DNA of 64,000 bases from Cyclobacterium jeungdonense (GTDB taxonomy: Bacteria; Bacteroidota; Bacteroidia; Cytophagales; Cyclobacteriaceae). The DNA lies in assembly GCF_010994275.1 (NCBI RefSeq), contig NZ_WMCD01000001.1:496001-560000 (forward strand), read 5' to 3'. Below are positions 54,536 to 62,989 of this stretch, one piece after another. Below the pieces are notes generated by a model. It worked only from the letters and a program-made list of their open reading frames with translations. It was not told the DNA's origin and made no database searches. How positions within the stretch are numbered: position 1 is the first letter of the stretch; the number at the start of each line of letters is the position of its first letter. Position numbers and translations under genes: made by a program.

Positions 54536-56753
54536 TAAGGATACGCCAGTCATTTCCCGATCCAATGAAACAACATTCTTAAAAGGGTTTCATTTTGAAT
54601 CCTGGGACATTTTACAAAAACAGCTTCATGTAGCTTGTCTGAGCAAGGAATGTCTTTTTTCGGATTTGTCATTGGGTGCCTGGAAAGGTCACTGGGTCGT
54701 GCACGAGTTATGTACTCAATTGGGCATCGACGTTTATGAGTATTTACAGCCGTTGATTGGCGTTGATAACCAAGGGGAAGAATATGCAGCTGTTATTAGT
54801 CGCTTGATTGACAACGAAAGTACAGGTGACCAAAACTTTATAATCGCTTATGAAAGCTGTAAAAGGATTATTATTGAGCTTGTTAAACAACATATTAAAT
54901 GCGTAGTAATCATTCCTCCCTTGCCGGGATATTCCTGGGAACCGGAAAATATTGAATTTATTCAATTGCTTTCTGAAGGGTTGAAAACTACTTCATGTAA
55001 GATCGCTTTATTGAATTTTGCCGAGGCTTCTTTTCCCTCGAACTGGCAGGTAACCTTTGATTTTTCACCAGCTAATCAAATGATTCCTACAGGATCGTTT
55101 CCGATTCCCGGACTAATAGAGGGCCAGTTAGCCTCCAAGTTGGAGGAGTTAATTCCGTCTTCAAGTCTTTTTTTATCCAGGGGTCATGTTGTAATTGCTC
55201 CTACGGAAAGAACAAACGAAAACAGCAATCCCAGCTTGTTTTACAGCAGGCTAAAGACAGTTGATAGCGCTTCTCATTTGCGGGTTTATTTTGAAATTCA
55301 GCGGCTGAGAAACGATGGAGAAATTGGTTTTTTACAATGGGAAGCTGCCAAGCGTTTTTCGGAAGGTGGTTATGCCATTGCTCTTAGGATTTTGGAGGCT
55401 ATTCGAAAAAAAATCCTTGATAAATTGAAATTAGCGTCTGTAGTTTCCCAAATTCAGAATATTCGGATCGCACTCATGTACTTTTCGGAGGCAGCAAAGG
55501 AAAAAGCTCCACACGAAGATTTACCAAATGAATACAAAGCCACCTTGTATCAAAGTAAGGCTTGGGGACTGGTGATGACCAATAGACCACATGAAGCTGA
55601 ACCGATTTTTGAACTAGCCAGAAAGTATCTCTCTAAAACGAAATATCCAAGGGTCTATCTTTACTTATTGAATATTTCCGCATTAAATAAATTAAAAATA
55701 GGTGATTTGGATTCTGCATTTGGGTTTGAAAGGGAGATAGAGAATAAGCTTGCCCTACAAAAAAATATCGATTGGCATATATTATATATAAACTCAATCA
55801 ACCAAGCGCGTCTTTATAAGAAGATCAAGGATTATAAATTGGCTCAAACTTATTATTTGAAAGCTTTTGAAGTTAATAATAGTCTAAAAGTAGAAAGCGA
55901 TTTATTATATTTTAATTTTTGTTTTGCTCAATTGGAAGAATTAAAGGGAAATAATAACAGAGCTTTTATTTTTTGGTTACGATCAAGTATTCATTGGCTG
56001 AGTAATGAACACCCGGAAGCATTAGCTCCTCGTGTTGCACAAGCTATTTTGGGCAGCGGGTTGTCTTCCAAAGGCGTATCTGTAGAATCTATATCAATTC
56101 AATTAGAAAATGCATTGCGCTCAATTTGTCAGAAAATGGATCTGGTTTTCGAGGATTTTGAATCGAGTGGAACTATTTCATTTAGTAGAATAGATAGAGC
56201 CGATGAAAATCCGGAGATTGCTTTAGGTACGGCAGGTTTGGGTATTATGGCTTCGTCAAAGGTAGTCAGAAGCGTTTACAACGGTCTGGGATATAACTCA
56301 TTGAAGGGATTAACTTATCGCATTTTGTGTTTGATTCTGCCTGAATTGAAAAATTATACAACGGTTTTTAGCGATTCACAATTTGGGAATGAATTGCCGG
56401 TGTCATCCCAGGAATTATTATCCTCATGCATTCGATATCAGGTTTCAAAAATTATTTTTGGTGAAAAAAAATATTTCTTTACACATAAGGAGCAGTTTGA
56501 TTTTTTGTTGTCCTCCAAGGTCAGAATAAGCCAAGCGATTGCTTCTATTGACCGAGGAGAAAATCAAATTATTGTTTATTTTAAGCGCTACAGAAGACCA
56601 ATGAAGTTATCAGAAATCGAAAAAATGATTTTGGAAAATATCCATCTATATTCTAACGTCAGAAGTATTTATGAAGCTTATAAAAAGGATGATTCGATTT
56701 TGAAAGTTTTGAGACGAATGGAGGAAAAGCGTCTAATTACCATTTTTTTGTAA
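54513..56753 (+). CDS. Large TPR-like protein of unknown function in RiPP cluster
   Basis: The 746-residue soluble protein starts inside the SagB gene (ATG 54513). The first 250 residues form an alpha/beta region with no catalytic motif that I recognise (VVIIPPLPGYSWEP). Residues about 275-480 look like TPR repeats, as in RVYLYLLNISALNKLKIGDL and KDYKLAQTYYLKAFEVNN. The last 60 residues resemble a winged helix (KLSEIEKMILENIHLYSNV, KVLRRMEEKRLITIFL). No signal peptide or membrane helix is present. It may be a scaffold, regulator or immunity factor. The protease gene follows after two bases. Confidence 0.7.
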   Translation: MEFAEVINKDTPVISRSNETTFLKGFHFESWDILQKQLHVACLSKECLFSDLSLGAWKGHWVVHELCTQLGIDVYEYLQPLIGVDNQGEEYAAVISRLIDNESTGDQNFIIAYESCKRIIIELVKQHIKCVVIIPPLPGYSWEPENIEFIQLLSEGLKTTSCKIALLNFAEASFPSNWQVTFDFSPANQMIPTGSFPIPGLIEGQLASKLEELIPSSSLFLSRGHVVIAPTERTNENSNPSLFYSRLKTVDSASHLRVYFEIQRLRNDGEIGFLQWEAAKRFSEGGYAIALRILEAIRKKILDKLKLASVVSQIQNIRIALMYFSEAAKEKAPHEDLPNEYKATLYQSKAWGLVMTNRPHEAEPIFELARKYLSKTKYPRVYLYLLNISALNKLKIGDLDSAFGFEREIENKLALQKNIDWHILYINSINQARLYKKIKDYKLAQTYYLKAFEVNNSLKVESDLLYFNFCFAQLEELKGNNNRAFIFWLRSSIHWLSNEHPEALAPRVAQAILGSGLSSKGVSVESISIQLENALRSICQKMDLVFEDFESSGTISFSRIDRADENPEIALGTAGLGIMASSKVVRSVYNGLGYNSLKGLTYRILCLILPELKNYTTVFSDSQFGNELPVSSQELLSSCIRYQVSKIIFGEKKYFFTHKEQFDFLLSSKVRISQAIASIDRGENQIIVYFKRYRRPMKLSEIEKMILENIHLYSNVRSIYEAYKKDDSILKVLRRMEEKRLITIFL

Positions 56754-56755
56754 CT

Positions 56756-57211
56756 ATGGGTGCTATTAAATTAGATTTTGAAATGGAACCTCAATGCGAT
56801 ACCCGTTTGTGTTGGGCAGCCGTTTCGGTATCTGTTGCCCGATTTTATAAAGGAGCTAGTGGGCTTAATCAACTGGATTTTGCAAAGCGTTTGTTAGGAA
56901 ATAATTACAATCGGTTTTTTGCACCTGATAGAGCCCTGGATTACCTCGGGAATTTTTTTGAATGCCTGGATAGAGCCTTAGGACGGGAGGAAATCCTTTC
57001 TGAATTGCAAAATTCCCACCCAATTGCCGCTTGTATGAAGCATTTTGTTGGTTGGCACTTGGTTGTGATCTATGGCATCGATGAAGATAGTAATTTATTA
57101 ATTGCAGATTCCATGCTTGGGAACAGCATTTGGAGCTTGGATGCCTTTACCCGTGAGTATCAGCAGTACTACCATTGGACTCATTCTTATAAAACAATTA
57201 GAAGTGTTTAA
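56756..57211 (+). CDS. Papain-like cysteine protease (C39/C70-type), candidate leader peptidase
   Basis: The 151-residue protein fits a compact papain-like protease: Gln13 for the oxyanion hole, Cys19 in RLCWAAVSVSVARFY, His101 in GWHLVVIYGIDE and Asp118 in LLIADSMLG. The spacing matches C70/C39-type enzymes. It has no signal peptide. As the last gene of the RiPP operon it may cut the leader off the modified precursor; no ABC transporter is fused or adjacent. Export could use another route. Confidence 0.8.
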   Translation: MGAIKLDFEMEPQCDTRLCWAAVSVSVARFYKGASGLNQLDFAKRLLGNNYNRFFAPDRALDYLGNFFECLDRALGREEILSELQNSHPIAACMKHFVGWHLVVIYGIDEDSNLLIADSMLGNSIWSLDAFTREYQQYYHWTHSYKTIRSV

Positions 57212-57291
57212 TACGGGTTATAAAATGAAAAGGTATCCGCCATGGTTTTCTAAATAAAAATGTCGTTTATTTCGTTTTTATATGTATTTAG

Positions 57292-57849
57292 ATGCTTAGA
57301 AAAATCGGTTTCCTATTGCTCTCACTCTTCCTGGCCTTTCGGTCTTATGAAATGGTGAATGGGCTAAGTCGCGGTACCATCCCTGATTTGTCCCTTTTTG
57401 AATCTGTTTTTATTTCTTTTTTGTTGGCTCTGTTTCTGACAGGTGTTTTTGCCTTTCCGGGATTTGCATTTGCTACCAGTACGCTACTTCCGGACACCTA
57501 TTACCAGATTCGCCAACCCGAGCGGTTGAAAGCGGCGTATGTAGGGTTGGGAGGGGAGTATTTTAAACGGTTGCTGCTTGTTGCCTTTTGGGGAAAGGAG
57601 AAGCAGCGAAAGAAATACTTCGATGGCACCAAAACAGGGATTGCTAACCTTAGTTTCCAGACCAGGCAATCCGAATTCGGTCATTTGGGTGCCTTTGTAT
57701 TGTTGGGTGTTGCATCAGTTATGCTATTGTTCCGGGGATATACCATCATTTTTTTTCTCACCACCTTGCTAAATATAATCGGAAATGGCTATCCGATTTT
57801 GCTGCAACGTGTTCATCGCATACGGATTCAGAAAATTATTGGTAGATAA
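57292..57849 (+). CDS. Small membrane protein, CrtO-acyltransferase-like
   Basis: The 185-residue protein has four hydrophobic helices (6-20, 38-62, 134-150, 155-170). LLPDTYYQIRQPERLKAAY, YFKRLLLVAFW and GNGYPILLQRVHRIRIQKI near the C-terminus resemble glycosyl-4,4'-diaponeurosporenoate acyltransferase (CrtO) family proteins. It starts 80 bases after the protease gene on the same strand, and a role in RiPP immunity or export cannot be excluded. The REP-like patch begins 20 bases after its stop. Confidence 0.6.
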   Translation: MLRKIGFLLLSLFLAFRSYEMVNGLSRGTIPDLSLFESVFISFLLALFLTGVFAFPGFAFATSTLLPDTYYQIRQPERLKAAYVGLGGEYFKRLLLVAFWGKEKQRKKYFDGTKTGIANLSFQTRQSEFGHLGAFVLLGVASVMLLFRGYTIIFFLTTLLNIIGNGYPILLQRVHRIRIQKIIGR

Positions 57850-57869
57850 ATTGATCGGAACCTTTGGGT

Positions 57870-58150
57870 CTGCCTAAAGGTATGGGCTAAAGCCGCATTC
57901 CTAGTGAAGAGTAATGATCTGGAACCGGATTTTGATTAATTGATTGCTGCTTGAGGTATTCATTTTGGCTAAAGCCGGGGGTTTTGCTATTCTATTTTAA
58001 GAATGGGCTGAAGCCACATTCCTATTGAGGAAATATCGTCTAAAAACAGGATCCTCTTAATCAATTGCCTACTGCTTCAGCTGTAAGTAATAGGATTTTT
58101 TTTCCTCATCTATGGCTTTAGCCAAATCATGTGTCTTTAAAGCACTCAAA
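57870..58150. repeat. Second REP-like patch
   Basis: About 280 bases with the same units as at 42.9-45.3 kb: GGCTAAAGCC near 57885 and 57968, GGGCTGAAGCCACATTCC, and a decayed 26-base hairpin at 58065-58090 whose second arm reads GTAAGTAA. Then TGGCTTTAGCCA near 58110. No gene. Confidence 0.75.
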
Positions 58151-58303
58151 TCTGAATTTTACAATACATGAAGTGGGCTCGGCTTCTTTCTTAATCAGTC
58201 GTACCAATTGCAAAATTTAATATATAAAAAGGGGATATTTATTTCCAGGAATTTTCCCACTTGCGGTATCATTTTTGTCATCATATAGGGAAACTTGAAA
58301 ATC

Positions 58304-59299
58304 ATGAATAAGACAATCCTTTTGAACAAACGCCCGCATGGAAAGCCGTCCCTCGATGATTTTAAAACGGTCAGTGAGGAAGTCCCTACTGCCAAGGAGG
58401 GGGAGGTTTTGCTGAAAACAGTTTACGTTTCGGTCGATCCTTATCTGCGTGGCAGGATGAATGATGCGAAATCCTATATTCCACCGTTCGAATTAAACAA
58501 ACCGATTCAGTCGGGAATAATAGCGGAAGTGGTGGACAGCAACCTTCCGGATTTCAAAAAGGGCGATTTTGTATCTGGCATATTGGATTGGAAGGAATTC
58601 CAGACTTCAAAAGGTAAAGGTCTGAATAAGGTAGATCCTACAGTTGCTAAACTATCTAGTTATTTGGGAATTTTAGGAATGACCGGACTTACCGCTTATA
58701 TAGGCTTGACTGAAATAGGAAAGCCAAAGGAAGGGGAGACACTGGTTGTTTCCGGTGCTGCCGGAGCCGTAGGGACGGTAGTCGGACAGATTGGAAAATT
58801 GGTAGGTTGCAAAGTGGTTGGTATCACCGGCAATGATGAAAAAGTAAAGCTACTTACGTCGACGTTTAATTTTGATCATGCCATCAATTACAAAACAACT
58901 CCTGATTTAAAAAAGGCGATCAAAGACGCTTGTCCTTATGGGGTAGATATTTATTTCGACAACGTTGGAGGGGAGATTTCAGATGCGGTATTGGCAAACA
59001 TCAATAAGTTTGCGCGATTGCCTGTTTGTGGTGCCATATCGCTCTACAACGAAACAGAGGTTCCAATTGGCCCCCGATTGCAGCCCATCCTCCTCACAAA
59101 AAGTGCGACCATGCGTGGATTTATCATCGGTGACTTTGCTGAAAAATTCCCATCTGCCACCAAACAATTAGCTGCCTGGCTAACAGATGAAAAACTGCAA
59201 TTCAGCGAAACTATTATGGAAGGATTTGATACCATTCCGCAGGCATTTCTTGATTTATTTGACGGAAAAAATAAAGGTAAAATGATTGTAAAGGTATGA
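58304..59299 (+). CDS. NADP-dependent zinc-free MDR oxidoreductase
   Basis: The 331-residue enzyme resembles prostaglandin reductase/leukotriene B4 dehydrogenase and bacterial YfmJ-type proteins: PYLRGRMNDAKSY, the Rossmann motif SGAAGAVGTVVGQIGKL near 150, YFDNVGGEISDAVL and C-terminal FDGKNKGKMIVKV. ATG 58304 is preferred over a TTG nine bases upstream. It reduces enones with NADPH. It starts after the REP patch with its own upstream region. Confidence 0.9.
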   Translation: MNKTILLNKRPHGKPSLDDFKTVSEEVPTAKEGEVLLKTVYVSVDPYLRGRMNDAKSYIPPFELNKPIQSGIIAEVVDSNLPDFKKGDFVSGILDWKEFQTSKGKGLNKVDPTVAKLSSYLGILGMTGLTAYIGLTEIGKPKEGETLVVSGAAGAVGTVVGQIGKLVGCKVVGITGNDEKVKLLTSTFNFDHAINYKTTPDLKKAIKDACPYGVDIYFDNVGGEISDAVLANINKFARLPVCGAISLYNETEVPIGPRLQPILLTKSATMRGFIIGDFAEKFPSATKQLAAWLTDEKLQFSETIMEGFDTIPQAFLDLFDGKNKGKMIVKV

Positions 59300-59362
59300 A
59301 AACGGCTGTGGTTTTTTATGTCTGAAAGGGTTCAAAATGAGGTTTTTAAAAAACAAAACCTA

Positions 59363-59662
59363 TTATTCCCCTTGCGATAGAATGCATAAACTATCCTCAA
59401 CAGCCTCAACAGAATGCGTTACTTCAATCGGTATTTCTACCTCGTCATATTGCATTAGTTCTATAACCCTATTCTCTTCTTTGTAAATTACACTACCTTC
59501 CAATACGGTCAATTTTGATGGGCTGTGTGCTTTATGTGCTTTTAAAATCATCCCTTTATTGAACCCCATAACAAGAACTTTAAAACCAGTTCCGTGATGA
59601 AGTGATTTTGCAATGGGATGATTAGAAGTTTTTAGTTCCTCCTTTATTTCTTTAATTGTCAT
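59363..59662 (-). CDS. Small cupin-like protein
   Basis: The 99-residue single-domain protein has a cupin-like pattern: GMILKAHKAHSPSKLTVLEG as the first motif and VEIPIEVTHSVEA as the second. Some metal-site His are conserved, but the fit to a catalytic metal is weak. It is monocistronic; the function is unknown. Confidence 0.65.
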   Translation of the reverse strand: MTIKEIKEELKTSNHPIAKSLHHGTGFKVLVMGFNKGMILKAHKAHSPSKLTVLEGSVIYKEENRVIELMQYDEVEIPIEVTHSVEAVEDSLCILSQGE

Positions 59663-59680
59663 TTGGCTATCTTTTTGGGT

Positions 59681-59863
59681 ATGTCCTGTTTTACTGTTTT
59701 ATTTTTTTATGTTATTCTGAATTTTTCCGATAAAGCCAGTCAAATTGCTCCTAATCCAGGAATTTTTTCGAACTATTTGGTATCAGCTGGGCTTCCAGGA
59801 CCTTTTATTGGGCTAATTCATCTCATTTACCCCAAGTTAAGAAAAACCCGGGAATTACCCTGA
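59681..59863 (+). CDS. Possible 60-residue membrane peptide
   Basis: ATG 59681 opens a frame of about 60 codons with a hydrophobic N-terminus (MSCFTVLFFYVILNFSDKAS) and a second hydrophobic patch (GLPGPFIGLIHLIY). It starts 18 bases after the divergent cupin gene start region. No family is recognised; it is listed because of the two-helix layout. Confidence 0.3.
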   Translation: MSCFTVLFFYVILNFSDKASQIAPNPGIFSNYLVSAGLPGPFIGLIHLIYPKLRKTRELP

Positions 59864-59896
59864 CTTTTAATTTCAAGTCCTCCCCTGCTTTAGTAA

Positions 59897-59929
59897 AAAA
59901 GGCCCTCATCCTCCGATGAAAGGCCTTTT
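59897..59929 (-). terminator. Terminator of the ALS/ALDH operon
   Basis: AAAAGGCC (59897-59904) pairs with GGCCTTTT (59922-59929) and inner ATC/GAT, and a T run follows on the minus strand (complement of 59895-59900). It lies 20 bases after the aldehyde dehydrogenase stop. Confidence 0.8.
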
Positions 59930-59948
59930 AAATCAATTTTATCAAAAT

Positions 59949-61352
59949 CTATGGCAACATTTTGCTCCTGAACACCATCAACTTTTCCCTTGTCATGTCA
60001 TGCATGGAGTGGGGGATGCCTCCCAGGCCTTCACCGGATGCGTCCCGTCCTCCAAAGGGCATCCAGTCTACACGAAAAGCGGTATGGTCGTTGACCATTA
60101 CGGCCGTGGCATTGAGCTTTTGTACGGTATCCAGGGCCAGGTCGATGTCCCTGGTAAAAACGGCAGCCTGAAAATGGTATTCCAAACTGTTGGCCAATTT
60201 AATGGCTTTCTCCCGATTTGTGTAGGAATAGACACAAACCACCGGGCCGAAAATTTCTTCTTTCGATACGCGCACATCATGAGGAGGATTAAACAGTACA
60301 GTCGGTTCAAAACAGGTGTCACTGATCCGCTTGCCACCACACAGCAGTTCGGCACCGCTTTCGACGGCCTCTTTTACCCATTCTTCTACGCGATCCACTT
60401 CTCCTGTGCGGATCAGGGGTCCTACCTCGGTGGCTTCATCAAGGGGATCGCCTACTTTTAGTTTTTTGGCCGCCGTGGCCATGTCCTGCGCCAGTTTTTT
60501 AGCGATTTTTTCATGTACAAAAACTTTTTGCACGGAGACGCAGACCTGTCCGGCATGGTAAAAGCCACCCTTTACCAGCAGGGGCAGCATGTCTTCCATG
60601 TCAGCATCTTGTTCCACGATCACCGGAGCAGCACCTCCATGTTCCAGTGCGCAGCGCGTGCCCGGAGCCAGCTTGGACTTCAGGTACCAACCGATTTTAC
60701 CCGAACCAATAAAGGAAAGAAAATTGACCCTTTTGTCCGTGGCAAGCTTTTCGGTCAGTTCATTGGTACAAAGCACCATCTGCACCCATCCATCCGGTAC
60801 ACCGGCTTCCTTTAAAATAGCCACGAAGGCCTCACAGGATAGGGGAGTGGTGCTGGCGGGTTTGATGATCACCGGGCAGCCTGCCGCAAAGGCAGTAATA
60901 GTCTGGTGAACGATCAGATTGAGGGGGTGGTTAAAGGCGGAAATGGAGGCCACCACACCTATAGGTTCTCGGATTGTGAATGCTAGTCGGTTGACAGAGG
61001 CAGCTGTAAGGCCCATAGGTACCTGTTCCCCCCTAAGTTGGGAAATCTCCTCGGTAGCGATTTTTACTCCATTGATAGCTCGTAGCACTTCGACCTTGGA
61101 ATCTTTATAGGGTTTACCGCCCTCTTGAGCGGCAGTTTTGGTCAGTTCTTCTACCTTTCCCTCCATAAGTTGACGGGCTTTTTCCAGGATCGCTATCCTT
61201 TTATAAGGAGCAATCCAGCCAGACTGGTCTTGAAAAAGTTCATAGGCGGTTTGAATGATTTTTTCCAACGCCGCCCCGTCCATCATTGGCAACTCCTTGA
61301 TTAGTTGCTGATCATAGGGAGAGTGTACTTTTAGTTTATTCGTATCGCTCAT
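59949..61352 (-). CDS. Aldehyde dehydrogenase
   Basis: The 467-residue NAD(P)-dependent aldehyde dehydrogenase has SAFNHPLNLIVHQ, IIKPASTTP, LEHGGAAPVIV with the general base Glu, GQVCVSVQKVFVH with the catalytic Cys, EEIFGPVVCVYSY and VMVNDHTAFRVDWMPFGG. It oxidises aldehydes to acids; the specific substrate is not shown. Its start overlaps the stop of the upstream TPP enzyme by four bases, so the two genes form a single unit. Confidence 0.93.
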   Translation of the reverse strand: MSDTNKLKVHSPYDQQLIKELPMMDGAALEKIIQTAYELFQDQSGWIAPYKRIAILEKARQLMEGKVEELTKTAAQEGGKPYKDSKVEVLRAINGVKIATEEISQLRGEQVPMGLTAASVNRLAFTIREPIGVVASISAFNHPLNLIVHQTITAFAAGCPVIIKPASTTPLSCEAFVAILKEAGVPDGWVQMVLCTNELTEKLATDKRVNFLSFIGSGKIGWYLKSKLAPGTRCALEHGGAAPVIVEQDADMEDMLPLLVKGGFYHAGQVCVSVQKVFVHEKIAKKLAQDMATAAKKLKVGDPLDEATEVGPLIRTGEVDRVEEWVKEAVESGAELLCGGKRISDTCFEPTVLFNPPHDVRVSKEEIFGPVVCVYSYTNREKAIKLANSLEYHFQAAVFTRDIDLALDTVQKLNATAVMVNDHTAFRVDWMPFGGRDASGEGLGGIPHSMHDMTREKLMVFRSKMLP

Positions 61353-62989
61353 AATTTCGCTGTTTTTTCTTTTAACATGACATTTAAAATGGGGTGGTTT
61401 AGGGAGTAATCGACCTGAAGGTCAATCACGTGCACTCCGGGGCTGTTCAGGGTTTTATCCAGGACCTCCTGAAGTTCCTGATCGCTTCCCGGCCGGTAGC
61501 CATGGGCACCATAGCTTTGGGCATATTGGATAAAGTCCGGGTTTTTAAAATCCAGGCCAAAGTCCTTAAAGCCCATGTCTTCTTGTTTCCATTTGATCAT
61601 CCCATAGGACTGATCATTGAGAATGATGACCACCAGATTAAGTCCCAGCCGAACGGCAGTTTCCAGTTCCTGGGAGTTCATCATAAATCCCCCGTCCCCG
61701 CACACGGCCACGACTTTCTTATTGGGGTAGAGCAGGTTTACGGTCATGGCTGAGGGAAGTCCCGCACCCATGGAGGCAAGGGCATTATCCAGCAATAGGG
61801 TTTTGGGCTGGTAGCAGGTATAGTTACGGGCGAACCAGATTTTGTACACCCCGTTGTCCAGGGTGATCACATCCTTTTCGCCCAGTTTTTTGCGCAGCAG
61901 GTTTACCAGGCGTTGAGGCAGGGTAGGAAAGCGCTCGTCCTCAAAGTACTTGCTCAAATGGCCGGCCACTTCGGCTTTCACTTTTTGGTAAAAGGAAAAG
62001 TCCCAATTGCTGGTTTTGGTGATTTTCTCCGTCAGTTTTTCCACGGCAGTAGTGATATCACCCACCACATTGAGCTGCGGAAAATATACGGGATCCAATT
62101 CTGCCGGAGCAAAGTTCACATGGATCACCTTTTTACCGCCGTGTTTCATAAAGAAGGGCGGTTTCTCTATCACATCGTGCCCCACATTGATGATCAGGTC
62201 CGATTCGTCAAGGGCTGCATGCAGGAAATCGTTGCTGGACAGGGCGGCGGTTCCCAGGTATTGGGGATGACGCTCGTCAATCACTCCTTTGCCCATTTGG
62301 GTGGTGAAAAAATAAATACCGGTCTCATCTACAAAATCTGCCAAGGCATCGCAAGTTACTTTGCGGTTGGCTCCGGCCCCAATCAGCAATAAAGGCATTT
62401 TAGCCTGTTTGATCATGGTGACGGCAGCCTCTATGGCCCTATCATCCGGTTTGGGCATGATATGGCCAACCACGTCGAACACGGTATCTTCCGTCTCTTC
62501 CTGGGCAATGTCTTCCGGTAATTCCAGGTGTACGGCACCGGGTCTTTCTTCGGTAGCCAGACGAAACGCTTCCCGAATATTGGAAGCGATTACGCTGCCA
62601 TTAACAATCTGCTTGGTGTATTTGGTAATGGGACGCATCATGTCCACCACGTCAATGATCTGGAAACGGGCCTGCTTGCTTTTTTTGATGGGCTTTTGAC
62701 CGGTAATCATCATCATGGGCATGGCGCCTAACTGGGCATAGGCAGCTGGAGTTACCAGGTTGGTGGCTCCGGGTCCAAGGGTAGCAAGACATACGCCCGG
62801 TTTGCCGGTTAATCTTCCGTAGGTAGCCGCCATGAAACCAGCTCCCTGTTCGTGCCGGGTAAGGATCAGACGAATGGAAGACGTACTCAAGGACTCCAGC
62901 AGGTCCAGGTTTTCTTCGCCTGGAACGCCAAAAATATATTCCACCCCTTCCTTTTCCAGGGCTTTGACAAATAAATCGGATGCTTTCAT
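61349..62989 (-). CDS. Acetolactate synthase-like TPP enzyme
   Basis: The 546-residue thiamine-diphosphate enzyme has TPP-binding Glu in ILTRHEQGAGFMAATYGRL, ALGAGATNLVTP-like stretch ATLGPGATNLVTP, the central DHE domain, and GDGGFMMNSQELETAVRL with Asn in ILNDQSYGM (TPP/Mg motif). Similar to AlsS/IlvB-type acetolactate synthase, but neighbouring an aldehyde dehydrogenase instead of a small regulatory subunit or a decarboxylase. It may form another acyloin or handle a different 2-keto acid. Confidence 0.88.
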   Translation of the reverse strand: MKASDLFVKALEKEGVEYIFGVPGEENLDLLESLSTSSIRLILTRHEQGAGFMAATYGRLTGKPGVCLATLGPGATNLVTPAAYAQLGAMPMMMITGQKPIKKSKQARFQIIDVVDMMRPITKYTKQIVNGSVIASNIREAFRLATEERPGAVHLELPEDIAQEETEDTVFDVVGHIMPKPDDRAIEAAVTMIKQAKMPLLLIGAGANRKVTCDALADFVDETGIYFFTTQMGKGVIDERHPQYLGTAALSSNDFLHAALDESDLIINVGHDVIEKPPFFMKHGGKKVIHVNFAPAELDPVYFPQLNVVGDITTAVEKLTEKITKTSNWDFSFYQKVKAEVAGHLSKYFEDERFPTLPQRLVNLLRKKLGEKDVITLDNGVYKIWFARNYTCYQPKTLLLDNALASMGAGLPSAMTVNLLYPNKKVVAVCGDGGFMMNSQELETAVRLGLNLVVIILNDQSYGMIKWKQEDMGFKDFGLDFKNPDFIQYAQSYGAHGYRPGSDQELQEVLDKTLNSPGVHVIDLQVDYSLNHPILNVMLKEKTAKL

